The notes under the pieces: model-generated
Told to the model about the DNA's origin: nothing
The model's database searches: none
The model's input: the letters and a program-made list of their open reading frames with translations, nothing else
Virus record (IMG/VR): IMGVR_UViG_3300010400_000042
Coordinates: 1 to 33,149 of that record
From: a virus
Direction: 5' to 3' (one strand)
Length of the DNA: 33,149 bases
Position numbers and translations under genes: made by a program
In this document: positions 1 through 7,465 of the stretch, piece by piece
Position numbering within the stretch: the first letter of the stretch is position 1
How the letters are laid out: each line of letters starts with the position of its first letter

Positions 1-885
1 CCGCAGGAATCAGTCACGGTGCCGGCGAGCGAAATCATCCACGACATCATGTGCGCGCTCTACCATCCGCTCATCGGCGTGACGCCGATCTACGCCGCCG
101 GGATGGCCGCCGCGCAGGGACTCGCGATTCAGAACAACTCCACCAAGTTTTTCGGCGTGGGCTCGGCGCCGAGCGGCATCCTCACCGCGCCAGGATCGAT
201 CAGCGACGAGACCGCCGCCCGGCTCAAGGCGTACTTCGAAACGAATTTCGCGGGCGACAACATCGGGAAGGTCGCTGTCGCCGGGGACGGCCTCAAGTAC
301 GAACAACTGACGATGAAAGCGATCGACGCGCAACTCATCGAGCAGTTGAAGTGGACGGCCGATACGGTGTGCTCCTGCTTCCATGTGCCGCCCTACATGA
401 TCGGCGTCGGGCCGCCGCCGCCGTACGCGAACGTCGAACCGCTGGTGAAGCAGTACTACGCGCAGTGCTTGCAATCGCTCATCACCGCTCTGGAATCCAC
501 GCTCGATGAAGGACTCGCGCTCGGGCCGCAGTTCGGGAACCGGTACGGCACCGAATTCGATCCCGATGACCTCATTTGGCTCGACACGCAGACCAAGAGC
601 GCCGCGGCGCGCGATGGTGTCGGCGGGGCAATGTCCCCGAACGAAGCGCGGAAGAAGTACTACGGCCTCGGCCCGGTCAAGGGCGGGGAAGTGCCGATCC
701 TCCAGCAGCAGTACTGGCCGATCGATCAGCTCGCCGAGCGGCAGACACCGGGGATCCCGGCGGCGCCGACTGTCACGCCACCGAATGACGAGCCACCGGA
801 TGACGCTGCGGACACGGAGGACATGACCGCGAGCTTATCCGCGGCGCTCTTCCGCAAGGCGAGCGAGGAACTCTATGCCGCTTGA
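1..885 (+). CDS. Phage portal protein, HK97 type (5' end missing)
   Basis: This is the C-terminal part of an HK97-family portal, the dodecameric ring at the capsid vertex through which DNA is packaged and ejected. The frame is open from base 1, so the true start lies outside the window; a GTG at 19 is internal and should not be taken as the start. Family-typical segments are the helical stretch IIHDIMCALYHPLIGVTPI, the SDETAARLKAYFE helix, and the CFHVPPYMIGVG segment followed by a long alpha-helical stem (QYYAQCLQSLITALESTL). The C-terminus is Pro/Asp-rich and probably flexible. Its last 11 bases overlap the next gene. The portal assignment is solid; the missing N-terminus prevents a length comparison. 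Confidence 0.9.
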   Translation, partial: PQESVTVPASEIIHDIMCALYHPLIGVTPIYAAGMAAAQGLAIQNNSTKFFGVGSAPSGILTAPGSISDETAARLKAYFETNFAGDNIGKVAVAGDGLKYEQLTMKAIDAQLIEQLKWTADTVCSCFHVPPYMIGVGPPPPYANVEPLVKQYYAQCLQSLITALESTLDEGLALGPQFGNRYGTEFDPDDLIWLDTQTKSAAARDGVGGAMSPNEARKKYYGLGPVKGGEVPILQQQYWPIDQLAERQTPGIPAAPTVTPPNDEPPDDAADTEDMTASLSAALFRKASEELYAA

Positions 886-1156
886 TCCGGAGCGGCTCGC
901 CGCCGATGTCGTGACGATCGTCAAGGGCGCGCTCGCGCCGATGCAGACGCGCGTGAAGGATCTCGAAACGAAGGTCGCCGCGATCCCCGCGCCGGTCGTC
1001 GAGGACGAACCGGACGCCCTCGCGGCGAGTTTCACCGGGTTGCTACAGAACGAACTCACGGCGCTGGAATTGGCGGCGCCGACGCAGAAACGAGTCGTTC
1101 GGGATGCCCAGGGCCAGATTGCCCGGGTGGTTGAGGAGCCGGTCGCAGAACCGTAG
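875..1156 (+). CDS. Small protein following portal, coiled-coil-like
   Basis: Encodes 93 residues and overlaps the portal 3' end by 11 bases (the ATG lies inside the last portal codons), so translation is probably coupled. The N-terminal half is amphipathic helix/coiled-coil (residues 5-38). An acidic Pro/Ala linker follows, then a C-terminal segment with a charged VVRDAQGQIARVVEEP motif. No catalytic motif is visible. A short protein directly after portal could be a scaffold, head-assembly cofactor or remnant of one. It is too short to be a protease or major capsid protein. Function unknown. Confidence 0.75.
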   Translation: MPLDPERLAADVVTIVKGALAPMQTRVKDLETKVAAIPAPVVEDEPDALAASFTGLLQNELTALELAAPTQKRVVRDAQGQIARVVEEPVAEP

Positions 1157-1176
1157 GAGTGCGGCGAAGGGCGACG

Positions 1177-1201
1177 CCGGACCCGTCGAAATCGGGTTCG
1201 G
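1177..1201 (+). other. Hairpin 1 of the post-portal gap (terminator-like)
   Basis: CCGGACCCG pairs with CGGGTTCGG: a 9-bp stem including one G-U pair, with a 7-nt loop. It is followed by GATTTAT, a weak T-run, so an intrinsic terminator or mRNA-processing structure between portal and the next genes is possible. It is the first of three consecutive hairpins with 7-nt loops in the gap 1157-1311. Confidence 0.45.
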
Positions 1202-1219
1202 GATTTATCGCCCAACGTC

Positions 1220-1238
1220 GCGTGAAGGGTACTCACGC
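1220..1238 (+). other. Hairpin 2 of the post-portal gap
   Basis: GCGTGA pairs perfectly with TCACGC around a 7-nt loop (AGGGTAC). It sits in the same untranslated gap as the neighbouring hairpins at 1177-1201 and 1255-1273. Role unknown. Confidence 0.35.
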
Positions 1239-1254
1239 CAGCGGTTGAACGTCG

Positions 1255-1301
1255 CCCGGAGGGATTGTCCGGGACACACCGCCTCGGCGTCTGTCGGACA
1301 G
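1255..1301 (+). other. Hairpin 3 and two short palindromes upstream of gene 1312
   Basis: CCCGGA (1255-1260) pairs with TCCGGG (1268-1273) around a 7-nt loop. Overlapping it is the 11-nt palindrome TGTCCGGGACA (1266-1276), and 14 nt further the related palindrome CTGTCGGACAG (1291-1301), just 10 nt before the ATG at 1312. Such repeats could bind a late regulator or fold in the mRNA leader. No good promoter was seen. Confidence 0.35.
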
Positions 1302-1311
1302 GGGCGGACAG

Positions 1312-1728
1312 ATGGCGATTACCGCCGCCGTATGCAACTCGTACAAGCAGGAGATTCTTGCCGGCGTCCATCTCTCAGGCGATACCTACAAGATCGCGCT
1401 CTACACGTCTGCCGCGACGCTGTCGAAGGCGACGACGGCCTACAGCGCGACCAACGAAGTCTCTGGCGCCGGCTATACCGCCGGTGGCGCGACGCTCACC
1501 GGGTTTGCCAACGGCCTCGATACCGATACGGCGACGCTCGACTTTGCCGATGCGAGCTGGCCGAGCGCGACCATCACCGCCCGCGGCGCGCTCATCTACA
1601 ACTCGAGCCGGTCGAACAAGGCGGTCTGTGTCCTGGACTTCGGGGCCGACATCACGAGCACGAACGGGACATTTACAGTGACCTTCCCGGCCGCGACCGC
1701 AGGGGCCGCGACGGTGCGGATTACGTAG
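1312..1728 (+). CDS. Conserved phage virion-type protein
   Basis: A 138-residue, beta-rich protein of a family often found among phage structural genes. Recognisable segments are the start AVCNSYKQEILAGVH, then DTYKIALYTSAATL, TNEVSGAGYTAGGATLTG and ITARGALIYNSSRSNKAVC. No signal peptide, membrane helix or catalytic motif is present. It is the first gene after a 155-nt structured gap. The next gene starts immediately after its TAG (TAGATG). The family has no established function known to me; position and composition suggest a virion surface or head-decoration role, which is inference. Confidence 0.7.
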   Translation: MAITAAVCNSYKQEILAGVHLSGDTYKIALYTSAATLSKATTAYSATNEVSGAGYTAGGATLTGFANGLDTDTATLDFADASWPSATITARGALIYNSSRSNKAVCVLDFGADITSTNGTFTVTFPAATAGAATVRIT

Positions 1729-2406
1729 ATGGCCGCCCCCGTCGCCAGCAAGATCATCCTCCCGGTCGATACGGGCAACAGCGGCCCGAAGGTCCGCACC
1801 CAGACGCGGGTCGTCGGCGCGGACACCGTCCACGAACATTTCTTCATCCCGGAAACGCGACGCTCGCGGCTGGGGATTTACTACGCCGCCTCGGGCACGC
1901 TGACGATTCCCACGAGCGCGCAGAACGGGACCACGACGGGCCTGTTCTGGATCTACAACCCCGTGGGCTCGTCGGTGAAGATGGCGATTCGCCGCTTCGC
2001 GACGCAGATCCAGTTTGCCGTGACGAGCGCGATCGACGTCTCGATCCCGCGCCTCGCGTTCTCGCTCTTCACGTTCACGGGCACGGGATCGGGCGCACAG
2101 GTGACGCCGGCCAAGCGCTCCTCGGGCGACGCGAGTCCGGTCGGCAATCTGCGCACCGCGTCGACCGGCTTGACGGTGACGCTCGGCGCGATGATCAAAA
2201 GCGATTTCCCCGGCATCAACGCGACCGCCTCCAGTACGACGGTGCAATCGAACTTTCTGCCGGCGATTTCCAACGACTGGGATCCGCCCGAAGAGGAGCA
2301 GCCGGTCCTCCTGGCCGGCGAGGGCATCGTCTGCTGGGCTGCCGACGCGTCGACCACATCCAACCGGCGCACGTCGACGGATCTCATCTGGGAAGAGTAC
2401 GAGTAG
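1729..2406 (+). CDS. Putative virion structural protein
   Basis: 225 residues, rich in Thr, Ser and Val with alternating hydrophobicity typical of beta-sandwich virion proteins. The start abuts the previous stop. A segment near residues 25-50 (TRVVGADTVHEHFFIPETRR) and the C-terminal PVLLAGEGIVCWAADAST followed by LIWEEYE look like conserved blocks of phage structural proteins I cannot name. There is no transmembrane segment. It could be a minor head, decoration or fibre-base protein. It does not resemble an HK97-fold major capsid in length or in having an N-terminal delta domain. Confidence 0.6.
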   Translation: MAAPVASKIILPVDTGNSGPKVRTQTRVVGADTVHEHFFIPETRRSRLGIYYAASGTLTIPTSAQNGTTTGLFWIYNPVGSSVKMAIRRFATQIQFAVTSAIDVSIPRLAFSLFTFTGTGSGAQVTPAKRSSGDASPVGNLRTASTGLTVTLGAMIKSDFPGINATASSTTVQSNFLPAISNDWDPPEEEQPVLLAGEGIVCWAADASTTSNRRTSTDLIWEEYE

Positions 2407-3555
2407 ATGGCTGAGAACGCCTGGCTGCTGAACGACGTCGCGCCGGTCCCGCTGGCGCAGGAGTTTGCAGCGGCGGAAGCGCCGTCGACTGCGGTGTATT
2501 GGGGCGGGCCAGCCTCGATGGAATTCGCCGCGGGCGGCGCGGATGCGACTGCGACACCGTCCGGCGTCTCCGGCGTCACCGCCGTCGGCACCGTCAGCGC
2601 GAGCGGATCAGCCGCCACGACGCCGACCGGACAAGCCGCAACCGCCGCCATCGGCACGGCGACCGCCGGCGTCTCCGTCACGGCCCTCCCGTCCGGTGTC
2701 TCAGCCACCAGCGCGAACGGGTCACCCGTCGCGTCAGGCGCCGCGCTGACGCCGCCATCCGGGGTGCCGGCGGCGAGTGCCGTCGGGGCGCCCGCGTCCA
2801 CGGGCGGGGCGGGTAGCCAGCCGGTAGGGGTGCCTGGGGCGAGCGCGGTCGGATCGGCCTCAGGCGTCGGCGATGCGCGCTCGGCGCCGTCCGGCGTCTC
2901 GGCGACGTCCGCCGTCGGCACGGCCTCGGCGACCGGTGGAAACGCCGGCGACACCGACGCGCTGCCGTCGGGTGTCTCGGCCGTGGTGGCGGTGGGTAGC
3001 CCGCAAGCGATCGGGGATGCGCAGGCGGAACCCGCCGGCGTCAGCGCCTTCAGCTTCGTCGGGCGCGTGTTCGAACCCGTCGAAAGTCCACAGGACGCGG
3101 TCGTGGGCTGGGGCTACGCCTTCACGGTCCGCTCAACACCGTCGATCGCCGCTACGGCCCAACCGCGCGGCGTCACGGCCCGGGCCTCGGTGGGCCGCGT
3201 CACGGTCGATACGACCGCCCAGGCGATACCGGCCGGCCTCTCGGCGCACGCCGAGGCAGGAACACCCACCGCGACCGGGGATGTGCGGCTGGACGTGGTC
3301 GGGGCCTCCCTCCGAACCGCCAGCGGCGACGCCGACGCGTGGGACGTGCACGTGATCCCAGTCCGGCCCTATACGCCCGCCGAACGGCCTGGGACAGCGA
3401 CGCCGACCGGCGTGATCGCCCGCACCGCGTCCGGGCACGTCTGGGCAGAACCGGACGCCATCGATCGGGCCTGGACCGCGCTGCAGCAGGCGACGCCGAC
3501 GCTCGTCATCGATGACGAAGACGAGCTGCTCCATGACTGTGGAGCCTTCAAATGA
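2407..3555 (+). CDS. Virion-type protein with 22-residue Gly/Ala/Ser/Thr repeats
   Basis: 382 residues. A 46-residue head is followed by tandem repeats with consensus xPSGVSAxxAVGxxxAxGxA. The P-S/T-G-V/Q anchors fall at residues 51, 73, 95, 117, 139, 161, 187 and 209, a 22-residue period with one 26-residue step. Degenerate copies continue to about residue 350. The tail is acidic (DDEDELLHD). Such short beta-strand repeats are seen in phage and bacterial surface proteins and probably form an extended filament. The ATG follows the previous TAG directly, and its stop overlaps the collagen-like gene (ATGA). The Ser/Thr-rich exposed repeats would be plausible acceptors for the downstream sugar-transfer genes (inference). 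Confidence 0.7.
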   Translation: MAENAWLLNDVAPVPLAQEFAAAEAPSTAVYWGGPASMEFAAGGADATATPSGVSGVTAVGTVSASGSAATTPTGQAATAAIGTATAGVSVTALPSGVSATSANGSPVASGAALTPPSGVPAASAVGAPASTGGAGSQPVGVPGASAVGSASGVGDARSAPSGVSATSAVGTASATGGNAGDTDALPSGVSAVVAVGSPQAIGDAQAEPAGVSAFSFVGRVFEPVESPQDAVVGWGYAFTVRSTPSIAATAQPRGVTARASVGRVTVDTTAQAIPAGLSAHAEAGTPTATGDVRLDVVGASLRTASGDADAWDVHVIPVRPYTPAERPGTATPTGVIARTASGHVWAEPDAIDRAWTALQQATPTLVIDDEDELLHDCGAFK

Positions 3556-4097
3556 CCGTGAAAGATCTGGCGCTTCTCGCGAAGGGTCTGGCGCCGGTGC
3601 TCTGGGATCTCAAGCAGCGCCTCCTCGCGGTCGAACGGAAGGAACGCGGGCTGGACGGCAAGGACGGGCCGACCGGACCACCCGGACCACCAGGACCGCC
3701 GGGACGGGATGGGCGCGACGGCGTGCCGGGCGCGCCAGGGATCCCCGGCGAGAAAGGCGTCGACGGGCGGCACGGGCAGGACGGCCTCGGCTTCGATGAC
3801 TTGGCCGTACTCCACGACGGCGCGCGCGGGGTGACGTTCCGGTTCATCAAGGGCGACCGAATCAAGGAATTCCACGTCACCATCCCGGCGGTCATCTATC
3901 GCGGCGTCTATACCGATGGGAAGACCTACGACGTCGGGGATACCACGACGTGGGGCGGATCGCTCTGGCACTGCAACGAACCAACGACGACCAAGCCCGG
4001 CGAAGGATCGAAGGCGTGGACGCTGACGGTCAAGCGCGGTCGGGATGGGAAAGATGGGCAGGACGCGCCGAGCCTGCCGGTGGTGAAGGTGCGATGA
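3552..4097 (+). CDS. Collagen-like fibre protein with carbohydrate-binding-like C-terminal module
   Basis: 181 residues. After an N-terminal helix (about 1-35) comes a Gly-X-Y tract (about 36-78, [16 protein letters not shown] and continuing) expected to form a trimeric collagen-like helix. A linker leads to a module around residues 115-155 containing [26 protein letters not shown] and W-x-L. This pattern resembles the CBM5/12-like (chitin/cellulose-binding) modules seen in phage tail and virion proteins. A second short GRDGKDGQD tract follows. Translation is coupled to the repeat protein (ATGA) and to the next gene (ATGA). The likely role is a trimeric virion fibre that binds surface polysaccharide. 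Confidence 0.75.
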   Translation: MTVKDLALLAKGLAPVLWDLKQRLLAVERKERGLDGKDGPTGPPGPPGPPGRDGRDGVPGAPGIPGEKGVDGRHGQDGLGFDDLAVLHDGARGVTFRFIKGDRIKEFHVTIPAVIYRGVYTDGKTYDVGDTTTWGGSLWHCNEPTTTKPGEGSKAWTLTVKRGRDGKDGQDAPSLPVVKVR

Positions 4098-4300
4098 GCC
4101 TGCAACTCTGGCAAATCGTGACGGCCGTCATCACTGTTGCGGCTGTCCTGACACTCCTCTTTGGAATCGAAGCGCGCGCAGAACGCCGCGTGCGCCGCGA
4201 GAACGAGCGGCGAGAGCGTGAGTATCAACACGCCGTTGAACAGGCGCGACGGGATCGCACGCAGCCGCCGGTCCCGCCGAATCGGGTGGTGCGTCGATGA
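4094..4300 (+). CDS. Small single-pass membrane protein
   Basis: 68 residues. The start is the ATG at 4094, which overlaps the previous stop (ATGA). One hydrophobic helix lies at residues 6-25 ([20 protein letters not shown]). A strongly charged, Arg/Glu-rich helix follows, and the Pro-rich end overlaps the next start (ATGATG). N-out/C-in or the reverse cannot be decided. It could be a membrane anchor for the adjacent sugar-transfer enzymes or a lysis accessory. Function unknown. Confidence 0.65.
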   Translation: MSLQLWQIVTAVITVAAVLTLLFGIEARAERRVRRENERREREYQHAVEQARRDRTQPPVPPNRVVRR

Positions 4301-4923
4301 TGCCCGCCGCCGCTGTCACGCCGCCGCCCGCCGTTGTCGAGCAGCGCTGGCCGGGATCCACGATCACGATCCTTGGCGGCGGGCCGAGCCTGACCGAAGA
4401 GGACGTGCGCTACGTCGGCGAGCGCCCGCACCTCACGCGCACGATCGCCATCAAAGACGCCTATCTGCTCGCGCCGTGGGCCGATGTGCTCTACGCGTGC
4501 GACGTCTCCTGGTGGCGCTACTTCAACGGGGCGCCGACGTTTCGCGGGCTCAAGTACACGCTCGAAGCGCCGTATCCAGGCGTGGTGCAGCTCCGGAATA
4601 CCGGCATGGAAGGCCTTGAACTCGATCCCTCCGGGCTGCGCACGGGACAGAACTCCGGCTATCAGGCGATCAACCTTGCCGTCCACTTGGGCGCGACCCG
4701 CGTGTTGTTGCTGGGATACGACTGCTGGCCGGCGCCCGATGGACGGCAAAACTGGTTCCCGAAACAGCGGCCACATCTTGACTCGCCGTATCCGATCTTC
4801 CTGCAACTGTTCGGGACGATTGTCGATCCGCTCAGGGCGGCGGGCGTCGAGGTGATCAACTGCTCCCGGACGACGCTGCTCCGGGCGTTTCCGCGGATGC
4901 CGCTCGAAGAGGTGCTGCTGTGA
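4297..4923 (+). CDS. DUF115/MAF-like sugar-transferase-related protein
   Basis: 208 residues. Near the N-terminus, residues 21-31 read STITILGGGPSL, the glycine-rich nucleotide-binding loop of DUF115/motility-associated-factor and sialyltransferase-like folds. The later block TGQNSGYQAINLAVHLGATRVLLLGYDC carries the N-S-G helix and the strand ending in GYD that are typical of this superfamily. Known relatives transfer nonulosonic or other sugars, or bind phosphorylated sugar nucleotides. It is the first of four sugar-transfer-type genes within the late operon. The exact donor and acceptor cannot be read from sequence. Confidence 0.65.
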   Translation: MMPAAAVTPPPAVVEQRWPGSTITILGGGPSLTEEDVRYVGERPHLTRTIAIKDAYLLAPWADVLYACDVSWWRYFNGAPTFRGLKYTLEAPYPGVVQLRNTGMEGLELDPSGLRTGQNSGYQAINLAVHLGATRVLLLGYDCWPAPDGRQNWFPKQRPHLDSPYPIFLQLFGTIVDPLRAAGVEVINCSRTTLLRAFPRMPLEEVLL

Positions 4924-5162
4924 GCCGAGTCGGATTCGTCACGGCCCAGACGCATCCGATGGCGAAGGTGCGACTCGATGGCGTCGACGTGTCGGCGCGA
5001 AGTTTCGCGGCCGACGACATCGAAGGATTCGTCGACGTCTACAAGATCAATCAGGACGGGAAGAAGTATCTGGTTGAAGGGCCAGACGGTCAGCGGGTCG
5101 TGGCACAAGAGCGACTGCGCGGCGTAGTCGAGATCGAGCTTCCAGAGAAGGTGCGCGCGTGA
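4920..5162 (+). CDS. Small hypothetical protein in the sugar-transfer cassette
   Basis: 80 residues. It starts at GTG 4920, which overlaps the upstream stop (GTGA), and its own stop overlaps the GTG of the next gene. It is predicted beta-rich, with a KKYLVEGPDGQRVVAQERLRG segment suggesting a small SH3-like or KOW-like barrel. Phage transferase cassettes often carry such small proteins; the function is unknown. Confidence 0.6.
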   Translation: MSRVGFVTAQTHPMAKVRLDGVDVSARSFAADDIEGFVDVYKINQDGKKYLVEGPDGQRVVAQERLRGVVEIELPEKVRA

Positions 5163-5950
5163 TCCCCGTCTCCTACTACGCGCCGGACGAACTCACCTCG
5201 CCGAAGTTCGCCTACGCCTTCGCCAAGGGCTGTCACGGCAGCATGACGACCGCCGACGTGTTACCGGAGCATCTGCGGATCGATGGCCGTCGGTTAGGCG
5301 CGGCCCCGGTGGCCTTCTTCGGCTCGCCCTCGCAGTGGCCGGTGTTGCGAAAAGCGCAAGCGGTCGGGCGCGACTGGTACTACGGCGATCACGCGTACTT
5401 CGGGCGGAAGACGTTTTACCGGATCACGAAGAACGCCTACCAGCACGACGGGACGGGCGACGCCGGCCCGGAACGCTTCGCCGCCTTCGGCCGCGAGGTG
5501 CAACCGTGGCGCGCGACCGGCCGCCACGTTCTCGTTTGCCCGAACAGCAACATCCATTTCGCCCTGCACGGGGAGGACGGCGACCTCTGGCTGAAGCAGG
5601 TCATCGCGACGCTGCGCACCGTGACGGATCGCCCGGTGCGTGTCCGGTGGAAGCGCGGCAACCGCGTCCGCATCATCGAAGACCTGAAAGACGCCTGGGC
5701 GGTCGTGGTCTACAGCAGCGCCGCGGCGCTCGACGCGCTCATCGCCGGTGTCCCGGTCTTCGTCACCGCGCCCTTCGCGGCGGCGTACCGCATGGGCCTC
5801 GCGGATGTGCAGTCCATCGAGTCGCCGATCTATCCCGACGGCCGCGAGCCGTTCCTCTGGAACCTCGCGGCGCACCAGTGGACGCTCTCGGAAATCTATC
5901 GCGGGATGGCGTGGCGATCGTTGACGGCGGAGGTGCCCCTTGCTGCTTGA
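5159..5950 (+). CDS. GT-B-like phage glycosyltransferase-type protein
   Basis: 263 residues with a GTG start in a GTGA overlap. The C-terminal half has the look of a Rossmann-type donor domain: GRHVLVCPNSNIHFAL, then RPVRVRWKRGNRVR, DLKDAWAVVVYSSAAALDAL and AGVPVFVTAPFAAAYRMGL. The last two segments are reminiscent of the conserved Ser/Asp-containing donor loop of capsule and glycerol-phosphate transferases and related GT-B enzymes. The C-terminal FLWNLAAHQWTLSEI is conserved in phage relatives as I recall them. It is probably cytosolic (no membrane helix) and acts with the adjacent enzymes. Substrate unknown. Confidence 0.6.
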   Translation: MIPVSYYAPDELTSPKFAYAFAKGCHGSMTTADVLPEHLRIDGRRLGAAPVAFFGSPSQWPVLRKAQAVGRDWYYGDHAYFGRKTFYRITKNAYQHDGTGDAGPERFAAFGREVQPWRATGRHVLVCPNSNIHFALHGEDGDLWLKQVIATLRTVTDRPVRVRWKRGNRVRIIEDLKDAWAVVVYSSAAALDALIAGVPVFVTAPFAAAYRMGLADVQSIESPIYPDGREPFLWNLAAHQWTLSEIYRGMAWRSLTAEVPLAA

Positions 5951-6698
5951 TCCCCCCTATCGGCTCTTCATCGGCGCGGATGCGCACGAAGACCGCGCGG
6001 TCGCCGTGGCGCTGGCGTCGATGGCCCAGTACACCAATCCGCACGACGTCGAGGTGACGCACCTCAATCGCCAGATGCTCGGCGCGCTCTATCACCGCCC
6101 GACGACCACCATGCCGAACGGGCAGTTGTTCGACGACATCTCCGACGCGCCGATGTCGACCGATCACGCCATCGCCCGATTCTTTGTCCCGTATCTGTGC
6201 GGGTATCAGGGCTGGGCCGTGTTCGTCGATGGGGACGTGCTGTTCCGGGAGGATCTCCGGCGGCTGTTTCAGATGGCCGATCCGCGCTACGCCGTGAAAG
6301 TAGTGCAGCACCCGCCGTTGCTCGTGGAAGGGGCGAAGAAAGCCGGGCATGTCCAGCAGGTGTATCCCCGGAAGAACTGGTCGAGCGTGGTGCTCTGGCA
6401 CTGCGGCCATCCGGCCAATCGGGCTTTGACGATCGATGTGCTCAACACCTGGCCGGGGCGCGATCTGCACGCGTTCAGTTGGCTCCCCGACGACCGGCTC
6501 ATCGCCAGCTTGCCCGACCGGTGGAATTACCTACTGGGCGTCTCCCAGCCGAATCGGCTGCCGGCCTTGGTGCATTTCACCTTGGGCACGCCGGACCTGC
6601 GGGAGTACGAGGAACCGGAACACTTCTGGTGTGACCAGTGGCACGCGGTCGCACGACGGATCGAACAGGAGGCGGTACGGGCTACGGTGACGAAATAG
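5940..6698 (+). CDS. GT8-like (GT-A fold) glycosyltransferase
   Basis: 252 residues. The start is TTG 5940, supported by GGCGGAGG at 5926-5933 six bases upstream; no ATG or GTG fits. The fold is GT-A: RLFIGADAHEDRAVAVALAS at the nucleotide-binding strand, then FVDGDVLF (DGD at residues 97-99), the metal-binding DxD motif, and WSSVVLWHC. The C-terminal ALVHFTLGTPDL block with its His matches the HxxGxxKPW-like site of GT8. It transfers a hexose from a UDP-sugar in known relatives. The 5' end overlaps the previous gene by 11 bases. Confidence 0.75.
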   Translation: MLLDPPYRLFIGADAHEDRAVAVALASMAQYTNPHDVEVTHLNRQMLGALYHRPTTTMPNGQLFDDISDAPMSTDHAIARFFVPYLCGYQGWAVFVDGDVLFREDLRRLFQMADPRYAVKVVQHPPLLVEGAKKAGHVQQVYPRKNWSSVVLWHCGHPANRALTIDVLNTWPGRDLHAFSWLPDDRLIASLPDRWNYLLGVSQPNRLPALVHFTLGTPDLREYEEPEHFWCDQWHAVARRIEQEAVRATVTK

Positions 6699-7465
6699 TC
6701 GCGGCGGGACAGGCGCAGCGGATTCACGACACGTACGGGTCGAGAGTTCAGATCTGCGGCCTCGACGGCACACCTCGGTGGCACCCGATCTGGGAGGGCA
6801 ATCCCATCATCGCGCGCCCAGAGGAGCCGTTTGTCCACGGCCAATTCCTGGAGAGTGGACCGGGCTGCCGGCCGTACATCGTGTATCCGTTCGATGAACG
6901 GACCGGCTGGACGTTCAATAAAGACTTCAAATGCCGGGACCACATCGCGAAGCTGTACCTCACCGATCCGGAACGACAGCGCGGCGAGCAGGCGCGCGCG
7001 CGCTACGGGCCGCATGTGCTCATCGAGCCCTACACCAAGCATCAGAACTTCCGCTGGCCGATCGAGCGGTGGGATGCGCTCGTGAAGGCGTGCCCGGACC
7101 TGACGTTTGTGCAGCACACGCACCGGGAGTCGATTCCGGTGATGGGCGCGCATCAGGAACCCGCGACCTTCCGTGAGGCGTGCGGGCTGCTGACCGGCTG
7201 CGACCTCTACGTGCGATCGGAAAGCGGCCTCTGTCACGCCGCGGCCGCGCTCGGGATTCCCCAGGTGACGCTCTTCGGCGGCTGCATGGATCCGGACGTC
7301 ATGGGCTACTACCCGCAGCAGACCGTGATCGCCGATACCGGCGAGGGGTCGCCCTGCGGGCGGTGGTTGCCCTGCGCGCATTGTCATGAGGCGATGCGGC
7401 GGATCACGGTGGAGCAGGTGGTCGAGGCGATGCGTCAGCAGCTCGCGCAGCGGAGGGCCGCATGA
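6638..7465 (+). CDS. GT9-like (heptosyltransferase-type) glycosyltransferase
   Basis: 275 residues from the GTG at 6638, which would overlap the previous gene by 61 bases. A strong AGGAGG at 6667-6672 sits five bases before an in-frame ACG (6677), after which the protein reads GYGDEIVAAGQAQRI, the expected N-terminal motif of this family. Initiation at ACG is therefore possible. The C-terminal domain resembles the ADP-heptose transferase donor domain: LIEPYTKHQNFRWPIERW, then CDLYVRSESGLCHAAAALG and PQVTLFGGCMDPD. Two late Cys pairs are present (GSPCGRWLPCAHC). It is the last enzyme of the cassette and couples to the next gene (ATGA). Confidence 0.7.
   Translation: MARGRTTDRTGGGTGYGDEIVAAGQAQRIHDTYGSRVQICGLDGTPRWHPIWEGNPIIARPEEPFVHGQFLESGPGCRPYIVYPFDERTGWTFNKDFKCRDHIAKLYLTDPERQRGEQARARYGPHVLIEPYTKHQNFRWPIERWDALVKACPDLTFVQHTHRESIPVMGAHQEPATFREACGLLTGCDLYVRSESGLCHAAAALGIPQVTLFGGCMDPDVMGYYPQQTVIADTGEGSPCGRWLPCAHCHEAMRRITVEQVVEAMRQQLAQRRAA
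6667..6672 (+). promoter_or_regulatory. Ribosome binding site AGGAGG with no standard start downstream
   Basis: A perfect AGGAGG lies inside the end of the GT8 gene. The only codon at the right spacing in the GT9 frame is ACG 6677-6679; no in-frame ATG, GTG or TTG follows before the conserved GYGDE motif. The site therefore bears on the start choice for the GT9-like gene. Confidence 0.5.

Noticed and set aside
19-885. GTG 19 as start of the portal gene
   Set aside because: The frame is open to base 1 and the protein lacks the portal N-terminal domains, so it is a truncation by the window edge.
1177-1273. tRNA gene
   Set aside because: Three stems with 7-nt loops drew attention, but spacing is far too wide, there is no acceptor stem pairing and no TTCRANNY-like T-loop.
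2407-4097. CRISPR or tandem DNA array
   Set aside because: The periodicity is at the protein level within open genes, with no constant DNA repeat and unique spacers.
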